NCBI RefSeq assembly: GCF_021173085.1
Contig: NZ_CP076412.1
Span: forward strand, 1,426,001-1,490,000
Reading direction: 5' to 3'
From: Ralstonia wenshanensis
GTDB taxonomy: Bacteria; Pseudomonadota; Gammaproteobacteria; Burkholderiales; Burkholderiaceae
Length of the DNA stretch: 64,000 nucleotides
In this document: piece after piece, positions 1 through 8,726 of the stretch
How positions within the stretch are numbered: position 1 is the first letter of the stretch
How the letters are laid out: each line of letters starts with the position of its first letter
Program-made: the position numbers and the translations under genes
The notes under the pieces: model-generated
Seen by the model: only the letters and a program-made list of their open reading frames with translations
Told to the model about the DNA's origin: nothing
The model's database searches: none

Positions 1-440
1 ATGCGCTGGCCGGCGCGTGTCACCCGGCGCTTGATCGTGTCGATCGTCAGGTCGGCAATTTCGAGGATCTCGCTTTCACGCAGCGGGCCGCGCCGCAGGA
101 TGGTGCGCACGCGCGCCACCAGCTCGGCAAAGGCGAAGGGTTTGACGAGGTAGTCGTCCGCGCCCAGCTCCAGGCCCTTCAGGCGGTCGGCCAGTTCATC
201 GCGCGCGGTCAGGCACAGCACCGGCGTGCTCTTGCGGCGGCGCAGTTCCTGCAGCACCTGCCAGCCGTCCATGCCGGGCAGCATGACGTCGAGCACGATC
301 AGGTCGTAGTCATGCTCCATGGCCTGGAACAGGCCATCGGGGCCAGTGCGGGCGAGGTCGGCCACAAAGCCGGATTCCGTCAGGCCCTTGAGCAGGTAAT
401 CGCCCGCTTTGGGCTCGTCTTCAACAATGAGCAGTCGCAT
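1..440 (-). CDS. OmpR-family heavy-metal response regulator (CusR/CopR/IrlR type), 3' end outside window
   Basis: This is the first 146 residues of a DNA-binding response regulator; its C-terminal wHTH is cut by the window edge. The receiver domain is clear: acidic pocket E7-D8, phosphoacceptor D51 in [12 protein letters not shown], the conserved T in CLTARD, and K in DYLVKPFAF. The ATG is at 440. The gene is divergent from the DPYTDG/RND operon. The shared intergenic region holds a palindrome (514-535) matching the CusR/CopR box, so this protein probably activates that operon, and perhaps its own gene, when phosphorylated by a sensor kinase outside the window. Which metal it responds to (Cu/Ag versus Zn/Cd/Co) cannot be read here; CusR, CopR, CzcR and IrlR are close relatives. 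Confidence 0.9.
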   Translation of the reverse strand, partial: MRLLIVEDEPKAGDYLLKGLTESGFVADLARTGPDGLFQAMEHDYDLIVLDVMLPGMDGWQVLQELRRRKSTPVLCLTARDELADRLKGLELGADDYLVKPFAFAELVARVRTILRRGPLRESEILEIADLTIDTIKRRVTRAGQR

Positions 441-513
441 GATGAAAAATGGCGCGCGCTTGATGCATCCGCCAGTGCCGCCACGATATGCCAAAACCCC
501 CGACGGGGGCACA

Positions 514-535
514 AAGATGACAAGTTTGTCATCTT
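514..535. promoter_or_regulatory. CusR/CopR-type operator (perfect inverted repeat)
   Basis: AAGATGACAA (514-523), then GT, then TTGTCATCTT (526-535) form a perfect 10-bp inverted repeat with a 2-bp spacer. The known CusR/CopR box has the form ATGACAANNTTGTCAT, which this contains exactly. It lies 74 bp upstream of the regulator start (440, minus) and about 98 bp upstream of the repeat-protein start (634, plus), as expected for control of one or both divergent units. Confidence 0.85.
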
Positions 536-633
536 CGAGTCATGCCCGCGTGGTGCACCGCTCCCTAGACTGGCCCCACTGACATCGCCCCCCTTCCTGT
601 TTGCTGATGTCAGGCCTTTTGAAGGAGATTCTC

Positions 634-1023
634 ATGGCGATTCGATTCCAACGTGTGCTGTCCCTGGCGGCTCTGGCCGCAATGCTGGCAACCGGCACCG
701 CCGTTGCCGCGCAAGACAACCAGTCTGCCTGCTGCGCTCCGCAGATCAAGTCGATGGCCGCGCCGCTGGCCAAAGCCGGCGCGCGTGACCCGTACACCGA
801 TGGCGCCAAGTCCGGTACCCGCGACCCCTACACCGACGGCGGCAAAACCGGCGCCCGCGATCCTTACACGGACGGTGGCAAAACCGGCGCCCGCGATCCT
901 TACACGGACGGTGCAGCACAAACGGTGCTCGAGGCCCGCGTTGGCGCCCGCGATCCTTACACCGATGGCGGCTTGAGCAGCCCGCGCAGCCCGGATCCAT
1001 ACACCGACGGCGCGATTGCGTAA
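634..1023 (+). CDS. Secreted small protein with six DPYTDG repeats, first gene of RND metal-efflux operon
   Basis: A 129-residue protein starting at ATG 634 behind a GAAGGAGA ribosome site (621-628). An upstream in-frame TTG at 601 lacks a ribosome site. Residues 1 to about 24 form a Sec signal peptide ending in AVAA. A Cys pair (ACCAP) follows, then six copies of (G)(A/T)RDPYTDG(G/A) separated by short KTG/KSG linkers. The repeats carry Asp, Tyr and Thr oxygen ligands, so periplasmic metal binding or chaperoning is possible, but this is inference. Its stop codon overlaps the start of the outer-membrane factor gene (TAATG), so the two are translationally coupled, and it sits just behind the CusR-type box. 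I do not recognise a named family. Confidence 0.85.
   Translation: MAIRFQRVLSLAALAAMLATGTAVAAQDNQSACCAPQIKSMAAPLAKAGARDPYTDGAKSGTRDPYTDGGKTGARDPYTDGGKTGARDPYTDGAAQTVLEARVGARDPYTDGGLSSPRSPDPYTDGAIA
778..1008 (+). repeat. Tandem coding repeat encoding six DPYTDG units
   Basis: The DNA repeats roughly every 36 bases in the first four units; units 3 and 4 are nearly identical at the nucleotide level (GGCGCCCGCGATCCTTACAC recurs). The fifth unit is separated by an insert encoding AAQTVLEARV and the sixth is degenerate (SPDPYTDGA). Near-identical units in the middle suggest recent slippage or unequal crossover, so copy number may vary between strains. Confidence 0.85.
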
Positions 1024-2294
1024 TGCGTCGCTTCCAGACCGCCGGGGCGGCTCTCATCTGCCTTTTGGCTGCCCCGTTGGCCACCGCAGCGGTGCCGGAC
1101 CCCGTCGCTCCGGTGGCCCTTTCTATGCCAGGCGGGCCTGCGGCTGCGTCATCCGAACGCGTGACGCTGCAGCAAGCCGTTGAACGCGCGGTGCAGTCGC
1201 ATCCGGCGCTGGCCGCTGCCGGGTATGAGGTGGCCGCCAGCGAGGGCGCACTCGACCAGGCCCGCCGGCTGCGCAATCCCGAAGCCGCCTTCACGACAGA
1301 AGACGTCCGGCGCGACCGCGCCACGATGACGGCGCAACTGAATATCCCGTTGGAACTGGGCGGCAAGCGCGGTGCCCGCACGCGCGCCGCACAAATCACC
1401 CGGGACGCCACGGCGCAAGATGCCGCCGTGCTGCAGGCCGAGTTGCGTGCGGATGTCACGCGGGCCTTCTTCGACCTGGTGATTGCGCAGGAACGCATGG
1501 CGCTCGCGCAGGCGTCGGATGCGTTGGCCGCTCAGGCCGAATCCGCGGCCGCGCGGCGCGTGCAAGCGGGGAAAGTCTCGCCGGTGGAGCAGACCAAGGC
1601 TGGCGTGGCCCGCGCCAGTGCCGCCATCGAACTGCGTGACGCGAATGCCGAACTGCTGGTCGCTCAACGTGCATTGGCGGCCTTCTGGGGCACGCCTTCT
1701 GCCGCGCCTGAAGCCGACGGAAGCGCGGAGACGCTGCCCGTCGTGCCGCCCGAAGCGCGCCAAGCCACCGGTGCGCTGGAAAATACGCCCCGTGCCGTCC
1801 GTGCCCGTCTGGAGATCGACCGCCGCCAGGCACTTGCCAACGTGGAGCGCAGCAAACGCGTGCCCGATGTGACGCTCACGGTGGGCGCCAAGCGCGACAG
1901 CGCCGCGAACAACAACATGGCGGTGCTCGGCATTGCCGTGCCTTTGCCGTTGTTTGATCGTAACCAGGGCAGCCAGCTCGAAGCACAGCGGTTGGCCGAC
2001 AAGGCGTTTGAAGACTACCGCGCCCTCCAGCTTGAACAGAACGCCACGCTCGCGCAGGACGTGGCACGGCTCGACGCAGCGCGCGCCGCCGTGCAGTCGC
2101 TGCGGCAAGACGTGTTGCCAGGTGCGCAGCGCGCGTATGACACCGCACGCATCGGCTTTGATGCGGGCAAGTTCAATTTTCTCGATGTGCTGGACGCCCA
2201 GCGCACGCTGTTCCAGGCGCGCGCGCAATACCTGGCCGCGCTGTCGCGCGCGCATCAGGCGGCCGCCGGTATCAATCGCATCCTCGGCCGGTAG
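1023..2294 (+). CDS. czcC: CzcC-like outer membrane factor (TolC family) of RND metal efflux
   Basis: A 423-residue TolC/OEP protein with an N-terminal signal peptide (to about residue 23) and two repeated helical/beta segments typical of the family. It forms the outer membrane channel of a tripartite CBA exporter. The ATG at 1023 overlaps the stop of the repeat-protein gene. It is followed 24 bp downstream by the membrane fusion protein gene. The C-terminal half keeps the usual pattern AARIGFDAGKFNFLDVLDAQR, seen in CzcC/CusC proteins as (Y)xxGxxxFLxVLDAQR. Family assignment is firm. The czc symbol reflects the CzcA-type signature of the cognate pump, not a tested substrate. Confidence 0.88.
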   Translation: MRRFQTAGAALICLLAAPLATAAVPDPVAPVALSMPGGPAAASSERVTLQQAVERAVQSHPALAAAGYEVAASEGALDQARRLRNPEAAFTTEDVRRDRATMTAQLNIPLELGGKRGARTRAAQITRDATAQDAAVLQAELRADVTRAFFDLVIAQERMALAQASDALAAQAESAAARRVQAGKVSPVEQTKAGVARASAAIELRDANAELLVAQRALAAFWGTPSAAPEADGSAETLPVVPPEARQATGALENTPRAVRARLEIDRRQALANVERSKRVPDVTLTVGAKRDSAANNNMAVLGIAVPLPLFDRNQGSQLEAQRLADKAFEDYRALQLEQNATLAQDVARLDAARAAVQSLRQDVLPGAQRAYDTARIGFDAGKFNFLDVLDAQRTLFQARAQYLAALSRAHQAAAGINRILGR

Positions 2295-2318
2295 TGCGGC
2301 CGCTCTCTTTCCGCTGAC

Positions 2319-3509
2319 ATGACACTTCCACCGCAACAACGGCGCGCCATCGCGCTCATCGTCGTGCTTGGCGCGCTGGCCGCTGCCGGGCTCTGGTTCG
2401 GTATGGGCGCGCGCCCGACTGCGACGTCCGAGGCCGAGGCGGCACCTGCACCCGCCACCACCGAGCAGGCTGAGGCACCGCACGCCGAAACGCTTGCCAT
2501 GACGGCTGAAGCCATCGCCAATGCGAAGATCGGCGTGGACACCGCAGGGGCCGCCGAGTTGCGAACGGAGGTTGTCCTGCCCGGTGAAATTCGCCTGAAC
2601 GAAGACCGCACCGCCCACGTGGTGCCCCGTGTGGCGGGCGTGGCGGAGAAGGTGGCGGTGGAGCTTGGCCAACCGGTGGCGCGCGGCCAACTGCTGGCCG
2701 TGCTGTCCAGCCCCGCGCTGTCGGATCAACGCAGCGAACTGCAGGCGGCCCAGCAACGCCTTGCGCTCGCGCAGGAAACACACGCACGCGAAAAGCGCCT
2801 CTGGGAGCAGGGCATCGCTGCCGAACAGGATTACCAGCAGGCGCGTACATCGCTGCAGGAAGCGCGCATTGCCGCGGACAACGCCCGCCAGAAGCTGACA
2901 GCCATTGGTGCCGCGCCGGCGGGCTCGGCGTTGAATCGCTTCGAGCTGCGTGCGCCGCTTGATGGCGTGGTGGTCGCCAAGCACTTGTCGCAGGGCGAAG
3001 CGGTGCAGGCGGAAACAGCCGTCTTTACGGTGGCGGACCTGCGCACCGTCTGGGCGGATTTCTCTGTCACCGCCAAGGATCTGGAAGCGGTCACCACCAA
3101 CGCGTCGGCTACTGTGCGTGCCACGGCCACCGGTACCGCCGTGCAAGGCAAGGTCGCTTACGTTGGCGCATTGCTTGGCGAGCAGACCCGCACCGCGCCC
3201 GCCCGCGTCACGCTCGACAACCCCAAGCTCGCATGGCGCCCGGGCATGTTCGTCAACGTGTCCGTTGAATCGGGGCGCGTGCAGGTGCCCGTGGCCGTGC
3301 GTGCCGATGCTGTGCAGACCGTCGATGACAAGCCGTCGGTGTTCGTGCCCGTGCCGACCGGCTTCGAGGTGCGCCCCGTCAAGACAGGCCGCACTGACGG
3401 CAGCTGGACGGAAATCCTGGAGGGCCTTCCCGCCGGCACGCGCTACGCTGCGGCCAACAGCTACGTGCTGAAGGCCGAAGCCGGCAAGTCCGCCGACCAC
3501 GGCCACTGA
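2319..3509 (+). CDS. czcB: CzcB-like periplasmic membrane fusion protein
   Basis: A 396-residue RND adaptor. One N-terminal membrane segment (about residues 9-28) is followed by an Ala/Glu-rich linker, a lipoyl/barrel half (VVPRVAGVAEKVAVELGQPV), a coiled-coil hairpin (about residues 125-190), the second lipoyl half (ELRAPLDGVVVAKHLSQGE) and the beta-barrel (ADLRTVWADFSV). It bridges the inner membrane pump and the outer membrane factor. The last residues, SADHGH, could help metal handoff. It has no long His-rich N-terminal domain. The gene ends 11 bp before the pump gene, which has a good GGAGG ribosome site. Confidence 0.9.
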   Translation: MTLPPQQRRAIALIVVLGALAAAGLWFGMGARPTATSEAEAAPAPATTEQAEAPHAETLAMTAEAIANAKIGVDTAGAAELRTEVVLPGEIRLNEDRTAHVVPRVAGVAEKVAVELGQPVARGQLLAVLSSPALSDQRSELQAAQQRLALAQETHAREKRLWEQGIAAEQDYQQARTSLQEARIAADNARQKLTAIGAAPAGSALNRFELRAPLDGVVVAKHLSQGEAVQAETAVFTVADLRTVWADFSVTAKDLEAVTTNASATVRATATGTAVQGKVAYVGALLGEQTRTAPARVTLDNPKLAWRPGMFVNVSVESGRVQVPVAVRADAVQTVDDKPSVFVPVPTGFEVRPVKTGRTDGSWTEILEGLPAGTRYAAANSYVLKAEAGKSADHGH

Positions 3510-3520
3510 AAGGAGGCGCC

Positions 3521-6500
3521 ATGTTTGAACGCCTCTTGCGCACCGTCATCGCCCAGCGCTGGCTGGTGCTGATGGCCGTGCTGGCGGCCGCCGCGTTTGG
3601 CGCGTACAGCTATACGCGTCTGTCGATCGACGCGGTGCCCGACATCACCAACGTGCAGGTGCAGATCAACACGCCGGCACCGGGCTATTCGCCGCTGGAA
3701 ACCGAACAGCGCATCACGTACGCGCTGGAAACCGCCATGGCCGGCTTGCCGAAGCTGGAGCAGACGCGCTCGCTCTCGCGCTACGGCCTGTCGCAGGTGA
3801 CGGTGATCTTCAAGGAGGGTACCGACATCTACTTCGCGCGCCAGTTGGTGAGCGAACGCCTGCAGGCCGCAAAGGAACAGTTGCCCGATGGTATTTCGCC
3901 AAGCATGGGGCCCGTCTCCACGGGCCTGGGCGAAATCTACCTGTGGACCGTGGAGGCCGACGCCAACACGCGCAAGCCCGACGGCACCGCCTACACCCCC
4001 GCAGATTTGCGCGAGTTGCAGGACTGGGTGATCCGCCCGCAGATCCGCAACGTGCCGGGCGTGACGGAGGTCAACACCATCGGCGGCTTTGCAAAGGAAT
4101 TCCTGGTGGCAACGAGCCCGGAACGCCTGGCTTCGTACAAGCTCACACTGGCCGATGTGGTGGCCGCGCTGGAGCGCAACAACGCCAACATCGGCGCCGG
4201 CTATATCGAACGCAAGGGCGAGCAATACCTTGTGCGCGCGCCCGGCCAACTGCGCGATGCAGCCGACATCGGCAACGTGGTGCTTGCCAGCCCGAACGGC
4301 ACGCCGGTGCGCTTGCGTGACGTCGCCACCATCGAAAGCGGCAGCGAGTTGCGCACGGGCGCCGCCACCAGCAATGGGCGCGAGGTGGTGCTCGGCACGG
4401 CATTCCTGTTGATGGGTGAGAACAGCCGCACGGTTTCGCAGGCCGTTGACAAGCGCATGCAGGAGATCCGCAAGACGCTGCCGCCGGGCATTCGGGTGGA
4501 GTCGGTGTACGACCGCACGGTACTCGTCGACAAGGCCATCGCCACGGTCAAGAAGAACCTGCTGGAAGGCGCCATTTTGGTGATGGCGGTGCTGTTTCTC
4601 TTCCTGGGCAACCTGCGTGCAGCCGTGCTGACCGCGCTGGTGATTCCCCTGTCGATGCTGATGACGTTCAGCGGCATGGTGTCGGCCAAGGTGAGCGCCA
4701 ATCTGATGAGTCTGGGCGCGCTGGACTTCGGCATCATCGTCGACGGTGCCGTGGTGATCGTCGAGAACTGCGTGCGGCGCCTTGCGCATGCGCAGGAGGC
4801 ACGTGGTCGACCGCTCACGCGCGCCGAGCGTTTCGAAGAGGTGTTTGAAGCCGCCCGCGAGGCACGCCGCCCGTTGCTGTATGGGCAGCTCATCATCATG
4901 GTGGTGTACCTGCCGATCTTTGCGCTCTCGGGTGTGGAAGGGAAGATGTTTCACCCGATGGCGATCACGGTGGTGCTGGCGCTGGCTGCGGCCATGATCC
5001 TCTCCATCACATTTGTGCCCGCTGCCGTGGCGTTGTTCATTGGCGAACGCGTGGCGGAAAAAGAAAACCGTCTGATGGGCTGGGCGCGCCGCGTGTATGC
5101 GCCGCTGCTCGAACGCGTGCTGGCCGCGCCCGCCGTGGTGTTGACGTTTGCCGCGGTAGCCGTATCGGTCTCGCTGGTGGCTGCCACGCGCCTGGGCGCA
5201 GAGTTTGTTCCCAACCTGAACGAAGGCGATCTTTCCATTCAGGCCATGCGCGTGCCGGGCACGGGCCTGGCGCAATCGCTGGACATGCAGATGCAGATCG
5301 AGCGCGCGCTCAAGGCTAAGTTTCCCGAGATCGAGCGTGTGTTCGCGCGCACAGGCACCGCAGAAGTCGCGACCGACGTGATGCCGCCCAGCATCTCCGA
5401 CGGCTACATCATGCTCAAGCCCGAGCGCGACTGGCCGGCCGGCGCCGATGGCAAACGCCGCAACCGGGATCAGTTGCTCGCCGACATTCGTGCCACGGTG
5501 GAAGCACTGCCCGGCAATGCGTACGAGTTCTCGCAGCCGATTCAGCTGCGCTTCAACGAGCTGATCTCGGGCGTGCGCAGCGACGTGGCTGTCAAGCTTT
5601 TCGGCGATGACATGGGCGTGCTTGAGGCGCAGGCCAGGATCATTGCCGCGCAGCTCGGCAAGCTGGCCGGTGCCACCGAGGTGAAGATCGAACAGACCGG
5701 CGGACTGCCTTTCCTGAACGTCGACATTGATCGCGACAAGGCTGCACGCTACGGCCTCTCCATCGGTGCGATTCAGGACACGGTGTCGGCGGCCATCGGC
5801 GGTAAGGATGCGGGCACGGTATTCCAGGGCGACCGTCGTTTCGGCATTGTCGTGCGGTTGCCGGAAACCGCACGCAGTGATCCGGCAGCACTGGGCCGCC
5901 TGCCGCTGGCGTTGCCCAACGGGCAGGGTTACGTGCCGCTGTCGGATGTCGCCACGCTCAACGAAATCACGGGCCCCAACCAGGTCAGCCGCGAAGACGG
6001 CAAGCGCCGCATCGTCGTCAGCGCAAATGTGCGTGGGCGCGACATCGCCTCGTTTGTGGAGGAAGCGCAGGCGGTGCTCGATGCGCAGGTGCGCCTGCCG
6101 GCCGGTTACTGGATGGCGTGGGGCGGGCAGTTCGAGCAGTTGCGGTCGGCCACCGGGCGCCTGCAGATCGTGGTGCCGCTGGCGCTGGCCATGGTGCTCA
6201 CGCTGCTGTTCATGATGTTCGGCAACCTGAAGGACGGTTTGCTGGTGTTCTCCGGTATTCCGTTCGCGCTGTCGGGCGGCATTCTGGCGCTGGCGTTGCG
6301 CGGTATTCCGCTGTCGATTTCAGCGGCGGTGGGCTTCATCGCGCTGTCGGGCGTGGCGGTGCTCAACGGGCTGGTGATGCTGAGCTTTATCCGCAGCCTG
6401 CGAGAGAACGGCAAGTCGGTCGACGAGGCCGTGCGTGAGGGCGCCCTCACACGCTTGCGCCCGGTGTTGATGACCGCGCTGGTGGCGTCGCTCGGCTTCG

Positions 6501-6700
6501 TGCCGATGGCGCTGGCAACCGGTACGGGCGCGGAGGTGCAGCGTCCGCTGGCCACGGTGGTGATCGGAGGGATTCTGTCGTCGACGGCGCTGACGCTGCT
6601 GGTGTTGCCGGTGCTGTATCGGCTGGCCTATCGACGGGAGGGCGGACGAGAAGGCGCCACGGCGCAGGCGGATTCGGCAGTGCCGTCCGCTGCGCCGTGA
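3521..6700 (+). CDS. czcA: CzcA-type HME-RND cation/proton antiporter
   Basis: A 1059-residue inner-membrane pump of usual HME-RND length, with 12 predicted membrane helices in two repeats and large periplasmic loops after TM1 and TM7. The TM4 signature LGALDFGIIVDGAVVIVENC (around residues 398-417, key D402 and D408) is the DFG...DGA form seen in divalent-cation pumps of the Czc/Cnr group rather than the Cu/Ag CusA form. ATG 3521 follows AAAGGAGG. This is the last gene of the operon; the convergent HIT gene ends 9 bp further. The divalent signature contrasts with the CusR-like operator upstream, so metal specificity needs care. Confidence 0.92.
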   Translation: MFERLLRTVIAQRWLVLMAVLAAAAFGAYSYTRLSIDAVPDITNVQVQINTPAPGYSPLETEQRITYALETAMAGLPKLEQTRSLSRYGLSQVTVIFKEGTDIYFARQLVSERLQAAKEQLPDGISPSMGPVSTGLGEIYLWTVEADANTRKPDGTAYTPADLRELQDWVIRPQIRNVPGVTEVNTIGGFAKEFLVATSPERLASYKLTLADVVAALERNNANIGAGYIERKGEQYLVRAPGQLRDAADIGNVVLASPNGTPVRLRDVATIESGSELRTGAATSNGREVVLGTAFLLMGENSRTVSQAVDKRMQEIRKTLPPGIRVESVYDRTVLVDKAIATVKKNLLEGAILVMAVLFLFLGNLRAAVLTALVIPLSMLMTFSGMVSAKVSANLMSLGALDFGIIVDGAVVIVENCVRRLAHAQEARGRPLTRAERFEEVFEAAREARRPLLYGQLIIMVVYLPIFALSGVEGKMFHPMAITVVLALAAAMILSITFVPAAVALFIGERVAEKENRLMGWARRVYAPLLERVLAAPAVVLTFAAVAVSVSLVAATRLGAEFVPNLNEGDLSIQAMRVPGTGLAQSLDMQMQIERALKAKFPEIERVFARTGTAEVATDVMPPSISDGYIMLKPERDWPAGADGKRRNRDQLLADIRATVEALPGNAYEFSQPIQLRFNELISGVRSDVAVKLFGDDMGVLEAQARIIAAQLGKLAGATEVKIEQTGGLPFLNVDIDRDKAARYGLSIGAIQDTVSAAIGGKDAGTVFQGDRRFGIVVRLPETARSDPAALGRLPLALPNGQGYVPLSDVATLNEITGPNQVSREDGKRRIVVSANVRGRDIASFVEEAQAVLDAQVRLPAGYWMAWGGQFEQLRSATGRLQIVVPLALAMVLTLLFMMFGNLKDGLLVFSGIPFALSGGILALALRGIPLSISAAVGFIALSGVAVLNGLVMLSFIRSLRENGKSVDEAVREGALTRLRPVLMTALVASLGFVPMALATGTGAEVQRPLATVVIGGILSSTALTLLVLPVLYRLAYRREGGREGATAQADSAVPSAAP

Positions 6701-6709
6701 CGGGAGCGC

Positions 6710-7144
6710 TTATTCCGCTTGCAGTGCGGCGATGATCTTCTCGGCGTGGGCCTTGAGCTTGTCGCTGTCGGCCTGCACGCGGGCGTGGGGTTGCAGCGGC
6801 GTATCGCTGTAGCGCGGCAGCACGTGAAAGTGCACATGCGGCACCGTCTGCCCGGCAGCGCTGCCGTTGAGCTGGAAGACCGCGATGCCCGGCGGCGTGA
6901 ACGCAGCGCGCACGGCGCGCGCCAGCTTGCGCGTGGTGCGGATGGCGGCCGATGCAGCATCATCCGACAGGTCGAACAGCTCTGCCGCGCCTTCCTTGGG
7001 CAGCACCAGCACGTGGCCGTCGGCCTGCGGCATGATGTCCATGAAAGCGATGGTGTGGTCGTCTTCGTACACCTTGATGCACGGCAGCTCGCCGCGCAGG
7101 ATCTTGGCGAAAATGTTCTGGTTGTCGTAAGTCGCGTCAGGCAT
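6710..7144 (-). CDS. HIT family nucleotide hydrolase/transferase
   Basis: A 144-residue histidine-triad protein. The signature HVHFHVLPR puts the triad at H103, H105 and H107, the last being the usual nucleophile region for nucleoside phosphoramidate or dinucleotide cleavage. The start at 7144 is chosen because CTGGAG precedes it by 6-7 bases; a longer frame upstream adds low-complexity sequence with no support. A TATACT -10-like element lies about 47 bp upstream on the minus strand, but I see no good -35. The gene is downstream of, and in the same direction as, the MFS transporter gene. Exact substrate unknown. Confidence 0.9.
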   Translation of the reverse strand: MPDATYDNQNIFAKILRGELPCIKVYEDDHTIAFMDIMPQADGHVLVLPKEGAAELFDLSDDAASAAIRTTRKLARAVRAAFTPPGIAVFQLNGSAAGQTVPHVHFHVLPRYSDTPLQPHARVQADSDKLKAHAEKIIAALQAE

Positions 7145-7239
7145 GGGTGTCTCCAGTAAGCGGGAAATGCACGGGAAAGCGCTGCGCGAAAGTATATAGG
7201 CGACCGGCGGCGACGCGCGTGGCGCCGGTTTGGCGCAGA

Positions 7240-8685
7240 TCAAGCCGGGCTGTCGTCCACCGACAGCGGCGCAGCCACGTGTTCCAGGGGTTTGCGTTCG
7301 GCTGCCGTCCCCCAGCAAGCCTGCACCGCGGCCGCAAGCAGCATCAGCACGGCGCCGAACGCGTAGCCGCCGAACACGGCGCCGCGCGAGTGCGTATCGA
7401 TCAGCCAGCCGAACAGCGCGGGCCCGGCCACGCCGCCAAGCCCCGTGCCCACGGCATAGAACAGCGCAATGGCCAGCGCGCGCACCTCAAGCGGAAAGGT
7501 TTCGCTCACTGTCAGATATGCCGAGCTGGCAGCGGCCGATGCAAAGAAGAACACCACGGTCCACGCGATGGTCTGCGTGGTGCCATCAAGCACACCGGCC
7601 TTGAACAGCGCGCCGCTTGCCAGCAACAGCACGCCGCTGATTGCGTAGGTCGCTGCAATCATCGTGCGCCGGCCCACCACGTCAAACAATCGCCCGAGCA
7701 GCAGCGGCCCGAGAAAATTGCCCAGTGCGAACGGCAGCAGGTATGTGCCGACCTTCGTTGCGGGCACGTCATAAAAATCCGTCAGCACCAGCGCGTAGGT
7801 GAAGAAAATCGCGTTGTAGAAAAACGCCTGTGCCGCCATCAGCGCGAGGCCCACCAGCGCGCGTTGCCGGTGCTGCATGAACAGCACGCGTGCGACTTCC
7901 ATCAAGCGTGGATGGCCGCGGCGGCGCATGCGCAATGCAGGCAGCGGCGCGGTATCGAAGCGATGGCCGCGTGCGGCAATTTCGCTTTCGATGTCCTGCA
8001 CGATGGTCTGTGCTTCTTCGTGCCGGCCGCGCGTGATGAGCCAGCGCGGGCTTTCCGGAATCCAGAAACGCATCACCAGGATGATGAGCCCCAGCAGGGC
8101 GCCGATGAAGAAGCACAGCCGCCAGCCGGTATCGATGTTCATGTGCGCGGGATCCAGCAGCCACAACGATGCACCTGCGCCCAACGCGGCACCGATCCAG
8201 AACGTGCCGTTGATGGCGAGGTCAGTCCAGCCGCGCACGCGTGCCGGCGTCAGCTCCTGGATGGTCGAGTTGATGGCCGCGTATTCACCGCCGATGCCTG
8301 CGCCTGTGAGCACCCGAAACACGACCAGGCTGGCAAAGCTCCATGAGAACGCCGTGGCCAGCGTGGCCAGGATGTAGACGCCCAACGTGATGAAGAACAG
8401 CTTGCGACGGCCGAGTCGGTCCGTCATCCAGCCGAACAGCAGCGCACCGAACACCGCCCCGACCAGGTATGCGCTGCTGGCAATGCCGACCTGCGCGTTG
8501 GTGAGATGCAGGGCAGGGCTTTGCTTGAGTGCGCCCGCCACAGCACCGGCCAGTGTCACCTCCAGGCCGTCGAGCAGCCACGTAATGCCCAGCGCAATGA
8601 CCACGCGCGTGTGAAAGCGGCTCCACGGCAGGCGATCGAGCCGGCTGGGCAGGTCGGATGTGTGAAAGGCTGGCGATTCGGGCAT
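7240..8685 (-). CDS. MFS transporter, metabolite:H+ symporter family
   Basis: A 481-residue, 12-helix major facilitator. The loop 2-3 signature is GWMTDRLGRRKLFF, the central loop carries RFWIPESPRWLITRGRHEEA, and the second half has GRLFDVVGRRTMI. ESPRWL is typical of the sugar/metabolite:H+ and aromatic acid:H+ symporter groups, so uptake of an organic acid or sugar-like compound is more likely than drug efflux. The gene starts 41 bp downstream of the TetR gene on the same strand, suggesting a regulator-transporter operon. Substrate unknown. Confidence 0.85.
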   Translation of the reverse strand: MPESPAFHTSDLPSRLDRLPWSRFHTRVVIALGITWLLDGLEVTLAGAVAGALKQSPALHLTNAQVGIASSAYLVGAVFGALLFGWMTDRLGRRKLFFITLGVYILATLATAFSWSFASLVVFRVLTGAGIGGEYAAINSTIQELTPARVRGWTDLAINGTFWIGAALGAGASLWLLDPAHMNIDTGWRLCFFIGALLGLIILVMRFWIPESPRWLITRGRHEEAQTIVQDIESEIAARGHRFDTAPLPALRMRRRGHPRLMEVARVLFMQHRQRALVGLALMAAQAFFYNAIFFTYALVLTDFYDVPATKVGTYLLPFALGNFLGPLLLGRLFDVVGRRTMIAATYAISGVLLLASGALFKAGVLDGTTQTIAWTVVFFFASAAASSAYLTVSETFPLEVRALAIALFYAVGTGLGGVAGPALFGWLIDTHSRGAVFGGYAFGAVLMLLAAAVQACWGTAAERKPLEHVAAPLSVDDSPA

Positions 8686-8726
8686 CGCGGCGCACTCGGA
8701 GGGGAATGCGCCCCATGCAGCACGAA

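Noticed and set aside
1149-3506. A 785-codon open frame antisense to the czcC/czcB genes
   Set aside because: Long antisense frames are expected in GC-rich genes; the product is Arg/His/Gly-rich low-complexity and the plus-strand frame has clear domains.
7147-8346. A 399-codon plus frame opposite the MFS transporter
   Set aside because: Gln/Arg/His-rich shadow; the minus strand carries MFS signatures.
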